Source of the DNA: Robiginitalea sediminis
Lineage (GTDB): Bacteria > Bacteroidota > Bacteroidia > Flavobacteriales > Flavobacteriaceae
Assembly: GCF_002198115.1 (NCBI RefSeq)
Contig: NZ_NGNR01000002.1
Span: 710,287 to 774,286 of the forward strand
Direction: 5' to 3'
Length of the DNA: 64,000 nucleotides
The translations under genes were made by a program, and so were the position numbers. Numbering within the stretch: position 1 is the stretch's first letter; each line of letters starts with the position of its first letter. The notes under the pieces were generated by a model that was given only the letters and a program-made list of their open reading frames with translations, did no database searches and was not told the origin of the DNA. Positions 17,600-26,633 of the stretch are shown piece by piece.

Positions 17600-18262
17600 A
17601 TGAGTGACATTGCCCGGCAGCTAAAAGCCATACGCGAGGAGCTACCCCAAGGGGTGGTCCTGGTGGCTGTATCCAAGACCAAAAGCGAAGCGGCCATCAT
17701 GGAAGCTTACGGCGCGGGGCAGCGAGTCTTCGGGGAAAACAAGGTCCAGGAACTGGTGGCTAAACACGAAACGTTGCCCGGGGACATCGAGTGGCACATG
17801 ATCGGGCACCTGCAGCGCAACAAAGTCAAGTACCTCATCGGTTTTGTAAGCCTTATCCACGGGGTAGACAGCCTGCGGCTGCTCCAGGAGATCGACAAAC
17901 GCGCCAGGGGTGCCGGCCGGGTGGTAGACTGCCTGTTACAGGTTCATATCGCCGAGGAAGAAACCAAATTCGGCTTCGACGCGCCGGAGCTGCTCGCCCA
18001 CCTGGAGGAAGGCACCTTCGACGCCTTTAAAAATGTACGAATCCGGGGACTCATGGGGATGGCCACGTTTACCGATGATACCGAGCGGGTACGCCGGGAA
18101 TTCCGAAGCCTTAAAACCCTTTACGACCGCCTGCAGGAAACGTGGCCCGGGGTGGATATCCTCTCCATGGGAATGAGCGGGGATTACCCGATAGCCGTGG
18201 AAGAAGGCAGCACCATGGTCCGTATCGGAAGTAGTATCTTTGGGGCAAGAAACCAAGCTTAG
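17600..18262 (+). CDS. YggS-family PLP homeostasis protein
   Basis: Single-domain alanine-racemase-like barrel that binds PLP and buffers the cofactor; no known catalytic reaction. 220 aa. PLP Lys is in LVAVSKTKSEA (about residue 24-26), followed by FGENKVQEL, EWHMIGHLQRNKVK, and the phosphate-binding C-terminal SMGMSGDYPIAVEEGSTMVRIGS. Starts 14 bases after the dehydrogenase and ends 4 bases before the exonuclease gene, so it is part of the same run. Confidence 0.95.
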   Translation: MSDIARQLKAIREELPQGVVLVAVSKTKSEAAIMEAYGAGQRVFGENKVQELVAKHETLPGDIEWHMIGHLQRNKVKYLIGFVSLIHGVDSLRLLQEIDKRARGAGRVVDCLLQVHIAEEETKFGFDAPELLAHLEEGTFDAFKNVRIRGLMGMATFTDDTERVRREFRSLKTLYDRLQETWPGVDILSMGMSGDYPIAVEEGSTMVRIGSSIFGARNQA

Positions 18263-18266
18263 GCAG

Positions 18267-19379
18267 ATGTACGCAATCCTGGATATCGAGACCACCGGGG
18301 GCAAATTCAACGAAGAAGGTATAACCGAGATCGCCATCCACCGGTTTAACGGCACGGGGGTGGAGGATACCTTTATCAGCCTCATTAACCCGGAGCGGGA
18401 TATCCAGCCCTATGTGCAGAAACTCACCGGCATCACGCCCCAGATGGTGCGCAGCGCCCCCAAATTCTACCAAGTGGCAAAACGGGTTGTGGAAATTACC
18501 GAAGGTTGCGTCCTGGTAGCCCACAACGCTCCCTTTGACTATCGCATCCTGAGGACGGAGTTCCGGAGGCTGGGCTTTGAATTTGAGCGCAAAACCCTTT
18601 GCACCGTAGACCTCGCCCAACGCCTGATCCCGGAAGCGGAATCCCACAGCCTGGGCAAGCTGGTCCGCTCCCTGGGGATCCCGATTAGCAACCGACACCG
18701 GGCGGACGGGGATGCCACCGCCACCCTGAAACTCTTTCAGGTACTGCTCAGCCGGGATACCTCCAAAAGCATCCTTGGGGAAACCATCCGCCCGGAGATG
18801 CTTGGGGAATTGTCCGGGAGGCAACTCAGCCTTGTGGAACAAGTACCTGTGGAAACCGGGGTCTATTACCTCTACAACAAGGAAGGGGAAATCCTGTACC
18901 TGGATGCCAGCACCAATATGAAACGGGAAGTGAACCGCCACTTCACGGGGGCGGGCAAACATACTCAGGCCCTTCGTAAATTAACGCGGGACGTGCGCTT
19001 TGAGACCACCGGGAGCGAACTTACTGCCCGGCTAAAGGCCTATAACGAGCTGCGGGAAATCCGTCCGCGGTATAAGCCCAAATCCCTGCGGATTAAAGGA
19101 GACCTGCCGCGTTCCCTGGTCTTTGCAGACCAGGAGTACCCCGTTCACAACCGCCAATGGCTGGTGGTTGATCGCGGGCGTGAAGCCTCGGAGCGCTCGG
19201 CCTTCTGGGTGCGCAATGGGGAGCTTCGAGGTTTCGGATATTACGGGCTGAACCACCAAATCCAGAATATTCATATCTTAGAATCGCTTATCACCCCAAT
19301 GCGCGATCCTGAAGGAGGCCTGATTCTGCTGGCGTCCTACCTGCAGCAGAAAAAGGTGATGAAAGTACTCGAAATCTAG
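18267..19379 (+). CDS. DEDDh exonuclease fused to a degenerate GIY-YIG domain
   Basis: N-terminal half (about 1-170) is a DnaQ/epsilon-type 3'-5' exonuclease with all motifs present: ILDIETTGG (Exo I), HNAPFDYRILRTEF (Exo II) and HRADGDA (Exo III). It is followed by a UvrC/Cho-like GIY-YIG region starting TGVYYLYNKEGEILYLD (about 200). In that domain the usual YIGKA becomes YLDAS, the catalytic Arg position (KKR) reads KRE, and the metal-binding Glu of the ELEALLLE helix reads A (ELTARLKA). This suggests a binding rather than cutting role for the second domain. A similar architecture is known in actinobacterial and flavobacterial DnaQ/UvrC-N proteins implicated in repair. The ATG at 18267 is preferred over one at 18240 inside yggS. 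Confidence 0.88.
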   Translation: MYAILDIETTGGKFNEEGITEIAIHRFNGTGVEDTFISLINPERDIQPYVQKLTGITPQMVRSAPKFYQVAKRVVEITEGCVLVAHNAPFDYRILRTEFRRLGFEFERKTLCTVDLAQRLIPEAESHSLGKLVRSLGIPISNRHRADGDATATLKLFQVLLSRDTSKSILGETIRPEMLGELSGRQLSLVEQVPVETGVYYLYNKEGEILYLDASTNMKREVNRHFTGAGKHTQALRKLTRDVRFETTGSELTARLKAYNELREIRPRYKPKSLRIKGDLPRSLVFADQEYPVHNRQWLVVDRGREASERSAFWVRNGELRGFGYYGLNHQIQNIHILESLITPMRDPEGGLILLASYLQQKKVMKVLEI

Positions 19380-19388
19380 GATTTGCCT

Positions 19389-20237
19389 ATGGCACAAAGC
19401 CCCGAAAATATAGGCTGGCGAAGGAAACTTCACGAAATCATTTATGAGGCGGACACCCCCATGGGAAAGTGGTTCGACCTGATCCTGTTTTTTGTTATTA
19501 TCCTAAGCGTGGTGCTGGTCATGCTGGAAAGCGTGAAGGAGTTCGATGCCCGCTACCACAAGACGCTCCTGGTACTGGAATGGGTGGTGACCATCTTTTT
19601 TACCATAGAGTACATCGCGAGGGTGATTAGTATCCGTAAGCCCAGCCATTATATTTTCAGCTTTTACGGCATCATCGATTTTATCTCCACCATCCCCCTG
19701 TATGTCTCCTATCTGGTGGCCGGTTCCCAGGTTTTCCTGGCCGTTCGGGCCTTCCGACTGCTGCGGATTTTCCGGATTCTGAAACTGGTACAGTTCATTG
19801 GCGAGGCTTCCCAACTGCGGGAGGCCCTGAAGGCCAGCCGGGCCAAAATCCTGGTTTTTATCTATGTGGTGCTGATCCTGTCTGTTATTATGGGGACTAT
19901 TATGTACCTGATAGAAAGCGATGAGGCGGGCTTTACCAGCATCCCAAGGAGCATCTACTGGACCATTGTGACCCTGACCACTGTGGGCTACGGGGACATT
20001 GCCCCCCAGACCAACGTGGGCCAGCTACTGGCCACCATAATTATGATCCTGGGATATGGTATCATTGCCGTCCCCACGGGGATTGTGACCGTGGAGTTTT
20101 CCCGGCGCGGGGGCAAAAAGACCACTGCCACCTCCGATATTGCCGTACACCTCAATACCCAGTCGTGTCCGAATTGTTCCGCAGAAGGCCACCGGGACGG
20201 CGCCAAGTATTGCTTTAACTGCGGGGGGACCCTCTGA
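19389..20237 (+). CDS. Kv-type potassium channel with C-terminal zinc ribbon
   Basis: Inner-membrane voltage-gated-like ion channel, 282 aa. Six membrane segments: S1 (FDLILFFVIILSVVLVML), S2-S3, an S4-like helix with spaced arginines (VRAFRLLRIFRILKL), S5, pore helix with selectivity filter TLTTVGYGD, and S6. After S6 the tail ends in CPNCSAEGHRDGAKYCFNCGG, a CxxC...CxxC zinc ribbon. The ATG at 19389 is used; the TTG at 19383 is less likely. The gene overlaps the start of miaA by one base (stop codon TGA overlaps ATG). Confidence 0.92.
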   Translation: MAQSPENIGWRRKLHEIIYEADTPMGKWFDLILFFVIILSVVLVMLESVKEFDARYHKTLLVLEWVVTIFFTIEYIARVISIRKPSHYIFSFYGIIDFISTIPLYVSYLVAGSQVFLAVRAFRLLRIFRILKLVQFIGEASQLREALKASRAKILVFIYVVLILSVIMGTIMYLIESDEAGFTSIPRSIYWTIVTLTTVGYGDIAPQTNVGQLLATIIMILGYGIIAVPTGIVTVEFSRRGGKKTTATSDIAVHLNTQSCPNCSAEGHRDGAKYCFNCGGTL

Positions 20238-21142
20238 TGGAAAAAACCCTGCTGAGCATCAGTGGCCCCACCGGTATTGGGAAAACCTCCTGGGCCATTG
20301 GCCTGGCCCGGCATTTCCGAACGGAGATCCTCTCATCGGATTCGCGGCAGTTTTACCGGGAAATGCGGATTGGCACAGCTGTGCCCGATGCCAGTGAACT
20401 TCGGGCCGCCCCCCATCATTTTATCGGACACCGCTCCATACACCAGCCGTATTCGGTTGGGGATTTCCAGTATGATGCCCTTGCCTTGCTCCGCACACTA
20501 TTCAGCAAGCATGACATCCTTATCCTGGTAGGCGGCAGCGGGCTTTATACCGATGCCGTCACCCAGGGGCTGGATGCTTTTCCTCCCGTGGCGGAAGGGG
20601 TTCGCGAAGCCCTGATGGCCCGGTATGAGGCCAATGGGCTGGAAGGCCTCCAGGCAGAATTACAGCAGCGGGACCCGGACTATTATCGCGAAGTGGATCT
20701 ACAAAACCCGCATCGGGTTATCCGGGCGCTCGAAGTATGCCTGAGCAGCGGAAAACCCTTCAGCAGCTTCCGCGGCAAAAGCACCCCCCCGGACTTCTTC
20801 CGGCATATCCCCTTGGGTGTTACCGGACCGCGGGAGGTTATCTACCACAGGATTGAGGCCCGGGTAGATGCCATGATGGAAGCCGGGCTGCTGGAAGAAG
20901 CCCGGGGTTTGTTTCCCTATCGCCACCTGCCTGCCTTACAGACCGTAGGCTATCAGGAGCTCTTCGGGTATATGGAAGGGAAATGGGACCTGGAAACGGC
21001 TATAAACGAAATAAAAAAGAATACCCGGCGCTATGCCAAACGGCAGCTCACCTGGCTGCGCAAATCCGGGGACATCCTTTGGATTGAGTATGATGCGCCC
21101 CTGGAGGAGGGCATCTCAGAAGTAGAAATCGCACTAAAATAA
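20237..21142 (+). CDS. miaA: tRNA dimethylallyltransferase
   Basis: Transfers the dimethylallyl group to A37 of tRNAs reading codons that begin with U. 301 aa. P-loop SISGPTGIGKTSWA (about 8-21), substrate motif ILSSDSRQFYREMRIGT, ILVGGSGLYTDAV, and ALQTVGYQELFGYMEG with the C-terminal TRRYAKRQLTWLRK. Its ATG shares the A of the preceding channel's stop codon, which suggests translational coupling. Confidence 0.96.
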   Translation: MEKTLLSISGPTGIGKTSWAIGLARHFRTEILSSDSRQFYREMRIGTAVPDASELRAAPHHFIGHRSIHQPYSVGDFQYDALALLRTLFSKHDILILVGGSGLYTDAVTQGLDAFPPVAEGVREALMARYEANGLEGLQAELQQRDPDYYREVDLQNPHRVIRALEVCLSSGKPFSSFRGKSTPPDFFRHIPLGVTGPREVIYHRIEARVDAMMEAGLLEEARGLFPYRHLPALQTVGYQELFGYMEGKWDLETAINEIKKNTRRYAKRQLTWLRKSGDILWIEYDAPLEEGISEVEIALK

Positions 21143-21147
21143 GGCCG

Positions 21148-21669
21148 ATGGAGCAGATAGACTTCCCGAAAATCTATGTGGTAATGGGTGTCTCCGGCAG
21201 TGGCAAGTCCACTGTGGGAAAAGCCCTTGCGGCCCACCTGGGACTCCCGTTTTTCGATGGGGACGACTTCCACCCTCCGGAAAATGTAGCAAAAATGGCC
21301 GCGGGAAACCCCTTGGACGATACAGACCGGGAAGGATGGCTCCGGCGGTTGAACCAACTTGCGGTGGAACACCTCCCAAAAGGGGCGGTAATCGCCTGCT
21401 CCGCCCTGAAGGAATCCTACAGGGGACTGCTGGAGGCCGGGCTGGAAGGCCGTGTGGAGTGGGTGGTCCTTTTAGGTTCATATGAACTGATCCATAAACG
21501 AATGGCAGCCCGCAGCGGGCATTACATGCCCCCTGCCCTTCTAAAATCCCAGTTCGAGGCACTGGAAGTGCCGGCATACGGCATACACCTGGACATAGGC
21601 CTCCCACTGGAGGAAATGATGGAAACCCTCCTCAAAAAGAAAGGGCCGGAAAAACCCGGCCCCAAATAG
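21148..21669 (+). CDS. gntK: Gluconokinase
   Basis: P-loop kinase making 6-phosphogluconate from gluconate and ATP. 173 aa, the usual size. Motifs: VMGVSGSGKSTVGKALA, FFDGDDFHPPENVAKMAAGNPLDDTDREGWL, and ACSALKESYRGLL. It starts 5 bases after miaA and probably ends that operon. The final 11 codons carry a G/C-rich inverted repeat that reads as a terminator for the convergent two-component operon. Confidence 0.94.
   Translation: MEQIDFPKIYVVMGVSGSGKSTVGKALAAHLGLPFFDGDDFHPPENVAKMAAGNPLDDTDREGWLRRLNQLAVEHLPKGAVIACSALKESYRGLLEAGLEGRVEWVVLLGSYELIHKRMAARSGHYMPPALLKSQFEALEVPAYGIHLDIGLPLEEMMETLLKKKGPEKPGPK
21634..21662 (-). terminator. Terminator of the rprXY-like operon, inside the gntK coding sequence
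   Basis: On the minus strand GGGCCGG and CCGGCCC form a 7-bp stem (6-base loop) followed by TTTCTTTTT. It is 24 bases past the response-regulator stop and entirely within the last codons of convergent gntK. Confidence 0.6.
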
Positions 21670-21685
21670 TTCTGTCCTCCTACCT

Positions 21686-22405
21686 TCAGGATTTTTCCGA
21701 GTCTGTCTTAACGACCAACCGGAAGCCTTCCCCGTGGATGTTCAGGATTTCTACGGATTCGTCCCGCTTTAAATACTTGCGCAGCTTGGCGATATAGACA
21801 TCCATACTGCGGGAGGTAAAATAATTGTCGTCCCTCCAGATCTTGGTCAGGGCCAGTTCCCGCGGCATCAGGTCGTTCTCGTGCAAGGCCAGCAGGCGAA
21901 GCAATTCGTTTTCCTTGGGAGAGAGTTTCATCGGCTCTTCGTCCTTAAACTTCAGGAACCTCAGTTTGGAATTCAGGTGGAAATTGCCAAAGGTAAACTC
22001 GTGTTGCTTGCTGTCCGCAAGGTTATCCGAAGCCTTCCGCTGCAGGATGGCGCGTAATTTCATCAGCAACACCTCAGAATCGAAGGGTTTGTTCAGGTAA
22101 TCGTCGGCCCCTGCCTTATAGCCCTTCAGGACGTCTTCCTTCATGGTTTTGGCCGTAAGGAAAACAATCGGGACATTCTCGTTTTTCTCGCGTATTTCCT
22201 TGGCCAGGGTAAACCCATCCTTGTAAGGCATCATCACGTCCAGGATACAGACGTCATAGTGTTCCTTCTTGAATTTTTCGAACCCTTCCATGCCATTCTT
22301 GGCCAGGGTTACATCAAAATCATTCATGGAGAGGTAATCCTTGAGTACAATCCCGAAATTCGGGTCGTCTTCTACCAATAGAATTTTCTTGTTTTCAGTA
22401 TCCAT
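21686..22405 (-). CDS. OmpR-family response regulator, RprY-like
   Basis: 239-aa transcription regulator. Receiver domain with VEDD (about 11-14), phospho-Asp in CILDVMMP (about 56), FLTAKT and the conserved Lys in DYLNKPFD. C-terminal winged helix (about 130-230, KLSPKENELLRLLALHENDLMPRELAL and FTSRSMDVYIAKLRKYLK). This is the RprY branch common in Bacteroidota, where in Bacteroides and Porphyromonas it is linked to envelope and oxidative stress. It lies 7 bases downstream of its cognate kinase gene. Confidence 0.94.
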   Translation of the reverse strand: MDTENKKILLVEDDPNFGIVLKDYLSMNDFDVTLAKNGMEGFEKFKKEHYDVCILDVMMPYKDGFTLAKEIREKNENVPIVFLTAKTMKEDVLKGYKAGADDYLNKPFDSEVLLMKLRAILQRKASDNLADSKQHEFTFGNFHLNSKLRFLKFKDEEPMKLSPKENELLRLLALHENDLMPRELALTKIWRDDNYFTSRSMDVYIAKLRKYLKRDESVEILNIHGEGFRLVVKTDSEKS

Positions 22406-22412
22406 ACTACAC

Positions 22413-23993
22413 TTATATTAAGGGGAGCTTTATAAAGAAGGTACTTCCCTTCCCCTTCTCGCTCTCGGCGTAAACCTCGCCCTGATGGTCCTCTACTATT
22501 TTCTTGACATAGGCCAGACCCAGCCCGTGCCCTTTTACGTTATGTATGTCTCCGGTGTGCTCCCGGTAAAATTTTTCAAAAATGCGCTTTAACACCGCCT
22601 TGGACATGCCGGCACCCTGGTCCTGCACCCGGATGACGATGGCGTTTTTCGCCATCTCCGTATACACATCTATCATGGGCGCCTCGGGGGAATATTTTAC
22701 GGCGTTGTCCAGGATGTTGACAATCACATTCTTCAGGTGCATCTCATTGGCCAGCACCTCGGAACGCTCGGATTCCAGGTGGGGCTTCACATATCCTCCG
22801 CGGTCCTTTACAATGAGTTCCACATGGGCAATGGCCCCTTTGATAATGTCGTGGACATCCAGCCGTTCCTTACTGATGTCCAGTTGGTTCTTCTCCAGTT
22901 TGGAGATGCGCAGCACATTTTCCACCTGTGCGTTCATACGCTTGTTCTCGTCCCGGATCATCTGGAGGTAACGGCTTGTTTTCTCGATATCTCCCAGCAC
23001 CTTGGGGTTACGGATAGCCTCTACGGCCAGGTTAATCGTTGCGATGGGCGTCTTGAACTCGTGGGTCATGTTATTGATGAAATCGGATTTGATTTCCGAG
23101 ATCTGTTTCTGACGGATGAGCTGGTATAAGGCGCTGGCATAGGCAATCATGATAATCAGGGTGAACAACAGGGAGAGTGCTGCCATACCTGAAACGCTCC
23201 CCATAATAAACTTCTTTTCCCTGGGAAAGGAAAGCAAAAGGGCATAATCCGTATTGCCCTCACTATCCCGGAAAAGGGGTGCCTTGTAAAAGTTGCCCGC
23301 TTCGTACTTGAACCGCCGCGATTTGACCTTGGTCGGCAGGCCGCGGCTGTAGACCCCATATTCATAGTCGATATCGATGTTGTGGTCCTCCAGTTCCCGG
23401 CTGAGCAACATTTCGATTTCCTCTTTCCCTACCCGCTCGTGGATCGGGACCTTTTCGGCATATTCGCGGTAGACATCGTCGAACATGGCTTTTTCCATGG
23501 CGCCCAGGCCGCCTACCTTTTCCCACCGCTCTACCGGGTTTAGGCGGTAGGCCTTGCCGTCCAGGCCAAATTCCTCCCGGAAAATGGTTTTGGACCGGCG
23601 ACTGGTGTAACTCTTGATAAGGGCTGTATCCGCTATATTGCCGCTGTCAAAGAACGTAGATGCGATATTGTAATCCTCCTCGAGTATTCCGTGGGAATAC
23701 ACCATGATTTCATTGGAGTTCAGGTCCCGGTAACTGAAGAACATCTCACTGAGGTGTGACCCCTTCAACTCCCCAACGCTGTCCTTGAGGTTCAGGAATT
23801 TCTCGGAATAATCCCGCATTTCCCGTTCCTCAATCTTGTCGGACACCCGGGTAAGGACATCTGTAATGACGTTGGAAAACTGCTCTTCCTTATCGGCTAC
23901 CGAACTCCGGATCCAATAAATCTGAACTGCAATGATCCCGATAAGTGAAAGACTCATCAGGATGACGAGCAGCACAAATAACTTCCTATTCAT
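22413..23993 (-). CDS. Sensor histidine kinase, RprX-like
   Basis: Inner-membrane kinase, 526 aa. TM1 at about 6-28, a 230-residue periplasmic sensor region, TM2 at about 263-292, then HisKA with the phospho-His in NNMTHEFKTPIATI (H311) and a HATPase domain (NAVKYSPEAP, VQDQGAGM, KGHGLGLAYVKKIVEDHQG). The pairing with the RprY-like regulator 7 bases downstream is standard. A TACTTTTA element just upstream of the start is a possible relaxed -7 box. The periplasmic domain is not recognised. Confidence 0.94.
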   Translation of the reverse strand: MNRKLFVLLVILMSLSLIGIIAVQIYWIRSSVADKEEQFSNVITDVLTRVSDKIEEREMRDYSEKFLNLKDSVGELKGSHLSEMFFSYRDLNSNEIMVYSHGILEEDYNIASTFFDSGNIADTALIKSYTSRRSKTIFREEFGLDGKAYRLNPVERWEKVGGLGAMEKAMFDDVYREYAEKVPIHERVGKEEIEMLLSRELEDHNIDIDYEYGVYSRGLPTKVKSRRFKYEAGNFYKAPLFRDSEGNTDYALLLSFPREKKFIMGSVSGMAALSLLFTLIIMIAYASALYQLIRQKQISEIKSDFINNMTHEFKTPIATINLAVEAIRNPKVLGDIEKTSRYLQMIRDENKRMNAQVENVLRISKLEKNQLDISKERLDVHDIIKGAIAHVELIVKDRGGYVKPHLESERSEVLANEMHLKNVIVNILDNAVKYSPEAPMIDVYTEMAKNAIVIRVQDQGAGMSKAVLKRIFEKFYREHTGDIHNVKGHGLGLAYVKKIVEDHQGEVYAESEKGKGSTFFIKLPLI

Positions 23994-24048
23994 CGTTAGG
24001 GTAAAAGTAAAAATTTAACATTTAGGCCCTGGGTGGTTTAACCTAAAC

Positions 24049-24657
24049 TTAACAGTCCCCAGGCCCCGCAGAATATGACAGTTTCAGAAGTTGGCGGTGT
24101 AGCTGCTCAACCTGTTGCCGGGTATGGGGCAGGGTGAGGTTGTGCACGACAAAGTCTGCCAGAGCTGCTTTGCGTGCGTCGTCCCACTGCCGCTCCATGC
24201 GCACTCGTACGGCTGCCTCCGCTGCTCCGTCCCGCTGCATTACACGCCGGATGCGCTCCTGTTCCGGTGCGGTGACCAGAATAGTATGATCCATATTCCG
24301 GTAACCTCCGGTTTCGAACAAGATGGCAGCTTCCTGAATCACGTAAGGGGTTTGTTGTTCCCCGGCCCAGCGGTCGAAATCCTTTCGGACAGCGGGGTGT
24401 ACCAGGGCATTGAGGGCGCCCAGGCGTTCCGGGTCCGGAAATACCTGGCTGGCAATGTATTCGCGGTTGGGCAGGCCCTCCGTGAAGGCTTCTTCCCCCA
24501 AAAGGCCGATAATCTCCTTTTGCAGAGTCTTGTCTTCGGCCATAAGAGCCTTGGCCTTGGCATCGGAATTGTATACCGGAATCCCCAGGTCTTCGAAAAA
24601 AGCGGCCACGGTGCTTTTGCCGCTGCCAATCCCCCCTGTCAGGCCCACGCGCATCAT
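24049..24657 (-). CDS. coaE: Dephospho-CoA kinase
   Basis: Last step of coenzyme A synthesis: phosphorylates dephospho-CoA at the 3'-ribose hydroxyl. 202 aa. P-loop VGLTGGIGSGKSTVAAFF at the N terminus, VYNSDAKAKALM, and HPAVRKDFDRW. The start is MM; the first ATG overlaps the ybbR stop by 4 bases (ATGATG context), suggesting coupling. Pairs functionally with coaBC at 30.2-31.4 kb on the same strand. Confidence 0.95.
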   Translation of the reverse strand: MMRVGLTGGIGSGKSTVAAFFEDLGIPVYNSDAKAKALMAEDKTLQKEIIGLLGEEAFTEGLPNREYIASQVFPDPERLGALNALVHPAVRKDFDRWAGEQQTPYVIQEAAILFETGGYRNMDHTILVTAPEQERIRRVMQRDGAAEAAVRVRMERQWDDARKAALADFVVHNLTLPHTRQQVEQLHRQLLKLSYSAGPGDC

Positions 24658-25607
24658 TCCCGGCGGATAATAAATTCCACGGAAGTCTCCAGCAGGCTGG
24701 TTTCATAAACACCCGCAGGTTCGCGCTCCAAGCTCAGGGGAAGCCTTCCGGTTTCCGGATCGGGCCGGGCGTAATCGGCAACTATGGTAAAATCGGCCGG
24801 GGTAATGGCCTTAAGGGCTTCTACCGTCCCCCGGCACAATACCCCGATGGTTGTGGGAAAGGTCCTGATATCCAGGCTTTCAGGAATGTTTACAACCCGT
24901 ACAGGGACATCCACCACCGTTTCGGAAAACCGGAGTACCGGGGCAGAAACAACCACTTCCGTTGCCGAGAACTGGGTGTATTTAAGGCGGGAGGCAGCGC
25001 CGAGGGCCAGTTTAGTTCGAATGGTATCGCGAACGTCGGTAAACCTGGCCGGCAGGGTCCGCAATTCCCGGATGGTATCGATTTCCTCGGGTGGTCCCAA
25101 TAGGTGGATACGCGGCGGGTTCACCTGGAGGCTTCCCTGGATCATATAGTTCTGTGCTAGTTCTACCTCTATGTCCGCCACTACGGGGACAGTCCTGGAT
25201 TGTAGGCGCTGGAAGTCCAGGTAAACCGTATCGGAAGGGAGTTCCAGCAAGGCCATCCCATTATCCATCTGCCGCTCTACCTGACTGCGGAAGACCCCTG
25301 GGTCTATAAAATAGCGGCCAGATGCCCTTCGGGATGCGGCCATATCGATATAAACCTCCTTCGGGCTTACCTGGTAGGCCATAAGTTTAAACCCGCTGGC
25401 CCGGACCCGGACCGGGAGGGTAGCCGGGGGCTGCTCCATCAGGATTAGGCTGTCCGGAGGCTGTTGGTACGCGACCCGGAACGCTATCTCATGGGTATAG
25501 GTTTCTGACAGCTTACTGATAAGCCAGGCCGCCACGGCCAAACATAGGAACAACAGGAAGGTCCTGACCTTGGGTTGTGTAATGCCCGATTTTAGCTTCT
25601 TAATCAA
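24654..25607 (-). CDS. YbbR-like domain protein
   Basis: Membrane-anchored protein with an N-terminal transmembrane helix (VRTFLLFLCLAVAAWLIS, about 14-31) and an extracytoplasmic part with YbbR-like beta domains (to residue 317). YbbR proteins in Firmicutes (CdaR) regulate the diadenylate cyclase CdaA; here no cdaA is adjacent, so that role is not shown. The start is TTG at 25607 (no closer ATG that keeps the membrane anchor), 3 bases after the glycosyltransferase stop. The ybbR-coaE order is common in Flavobacteriia. Confidence 0.85.
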   Translation of the reverse strand: MIKKLKSGITQPKVRTFLLFLCLAVAAWLISKLSETYTHEIAFRVAYQQPPDSLILMEQPPATLPVRVRASGFKLMAYQVSPKEVYIDMAASRRASGRYFIDPGVFRSQVERQMDNGMALLELPSDTVYLDFQRLQSRTVPVVADIEVELAQNYMIQGSLQVNPPRIHLLGPPEEIDTIRELRTLPARFTDVRDTIRTKLALGAASRLKYTQFSATEVVVSAPVLRFSETVVDVPVRVVNIPESLDIRTFPTTIGVLCRGTVEALKAITPADFTIVADYARPDPETGRLPLSLEREPAGVYETSLLETSVEFIIRRE

Positions 25608-25610
25608 AGG

Positions 25611-26627
25611 TTACGGCTTAAAAAACAGGCCGGGGAACAGTACCTCGGGTTTCTTGTTACTAAAGGTAAGGAAGCTCGTGGATTTTAGAAAGCCCAGGCC
25701 GTAGCCCCAGAACTGGACCATCACGGCGTAGGTGGCAAGCCACCCTACCCGCACGCTTCCCGTCTTCCAGGCGGCCGTACCCCCTATCAACACCAGGTAC
25801 ATTACCAAGCCTCCTAAAGGAACCCATGCCAGGGCCGAGGCCCAGACCCAGGGAAGGGCCAATGCCAGGATAGTGACCAGGACAAACAAGGTGGGAAGCC
25901 AGAAGGTCGGTTTTCCGGTTCCCGGATGCCAACGGCTGAGGATGGGACGGGCCAGGCCAAAGCGGTACACCTGACGGAAAAAGGATGGGAAGTCGATGCG
26001 TCGCTTATGGTATACGATCACTTGCGGCAGATATCGGATGGTAAAGCCCAATTTTACGAGTCTCAGGCTCAGGTCAGGATCCTCCCCCGGGTGGATGTTC
26101 CCAAACCCCCCGCTCCTGGAAAAAGCGGCCTTGGAAAGCCCCATGTTAAAGCTCCGGGGTTGAAAATCCCGTTGCGGCCCTTTGCCTCCGCGGATCCCAC
26201 CTGTGGTAATGGGGGCGGTCATGGTGTAACTTATGGCCTTTTGCATCGCGTTAAAGGAAGGGTGAGCGGCGTCCCGCCCCCCAAAACAATCGCTATAGCC
26301 CTCCGCAAGAGCCTCATCCAGCATGTGCAGGTAGTCCGGGGGCAGAATACAGTCGGAGTCGACCAGGATAAAATAGGTGCCCCGGGCGTGGCGCATCCCG
26401 AAATTACGAGAATCGCCGGGCCCGGTATTGGGTTTTTTCAGGTACTGTATGTCCAGAAAATCGGCATATTGGCCCACTACCTCACCAGCTTCCTTTTGGG
26501 AACCGTCTTCCACCACAACCACCTCAAAAGGCTCGCTATAGGATTGCAGGCGGAGGCTTTCGAGGAGTTCCCTCAATTCCTCCGGGCGGTTATACACCGG
26601 GACAACTATGGAGAATTTCTGCGCCAC
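25611..26627 (-). CDS. Family 2 glycosyltransferase, membrane-associated
   Basis: Inverting glycosyltransferase, 338 aa, GT-A fold: FSIVVPVYNRPEELRELLESL (nucleotide binding), VVVEDGSQ, the metal-binding DxD in ILVDSDCILPPDYL, and HPGEDPDLSLRLVKLG. The last 100 residues hold two or three membrane segments (TFWLPTLFVLVTILALALPWVW and following). The start is GTG at 26627. The sugar and acceptor are unknown. It is the first gene of the block after the fabI terminator and runs into ybbR and coaE. Confidence 0.9.
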   Translation of the reverse strand: MAQKFSIVVPVYNRPEELRELLESLRLQSYSEPFEVVVVEDGSQKEAGEVVGQYADFLDIQYLKKPNTGPGDSRNFGMRHARGTYFILVDSDCILPPDYLHMLDEALAEGYSDCFGGRDAAHPSFNAMQKAISYTMTAPITTGGIRGGKGPQRDFQPRSFNMGLSKAAFSRSGGFGNIHPGEDPDLSLRLVKLGFTIRYLPQVIVYHKRRIDFPSFFRQVYRFGLARPILSRWHPGTGKPTFWLPTLFVLVTILALALPWVWASALAWVPLGGLVMYLVLIGGTAAWKTGSVRVGWLATYAVMVQFWGYGLGFLKSTSFLTFSNKKPEVLFPGLFFKP

Positions 26628-26633
26628 AGGCCT

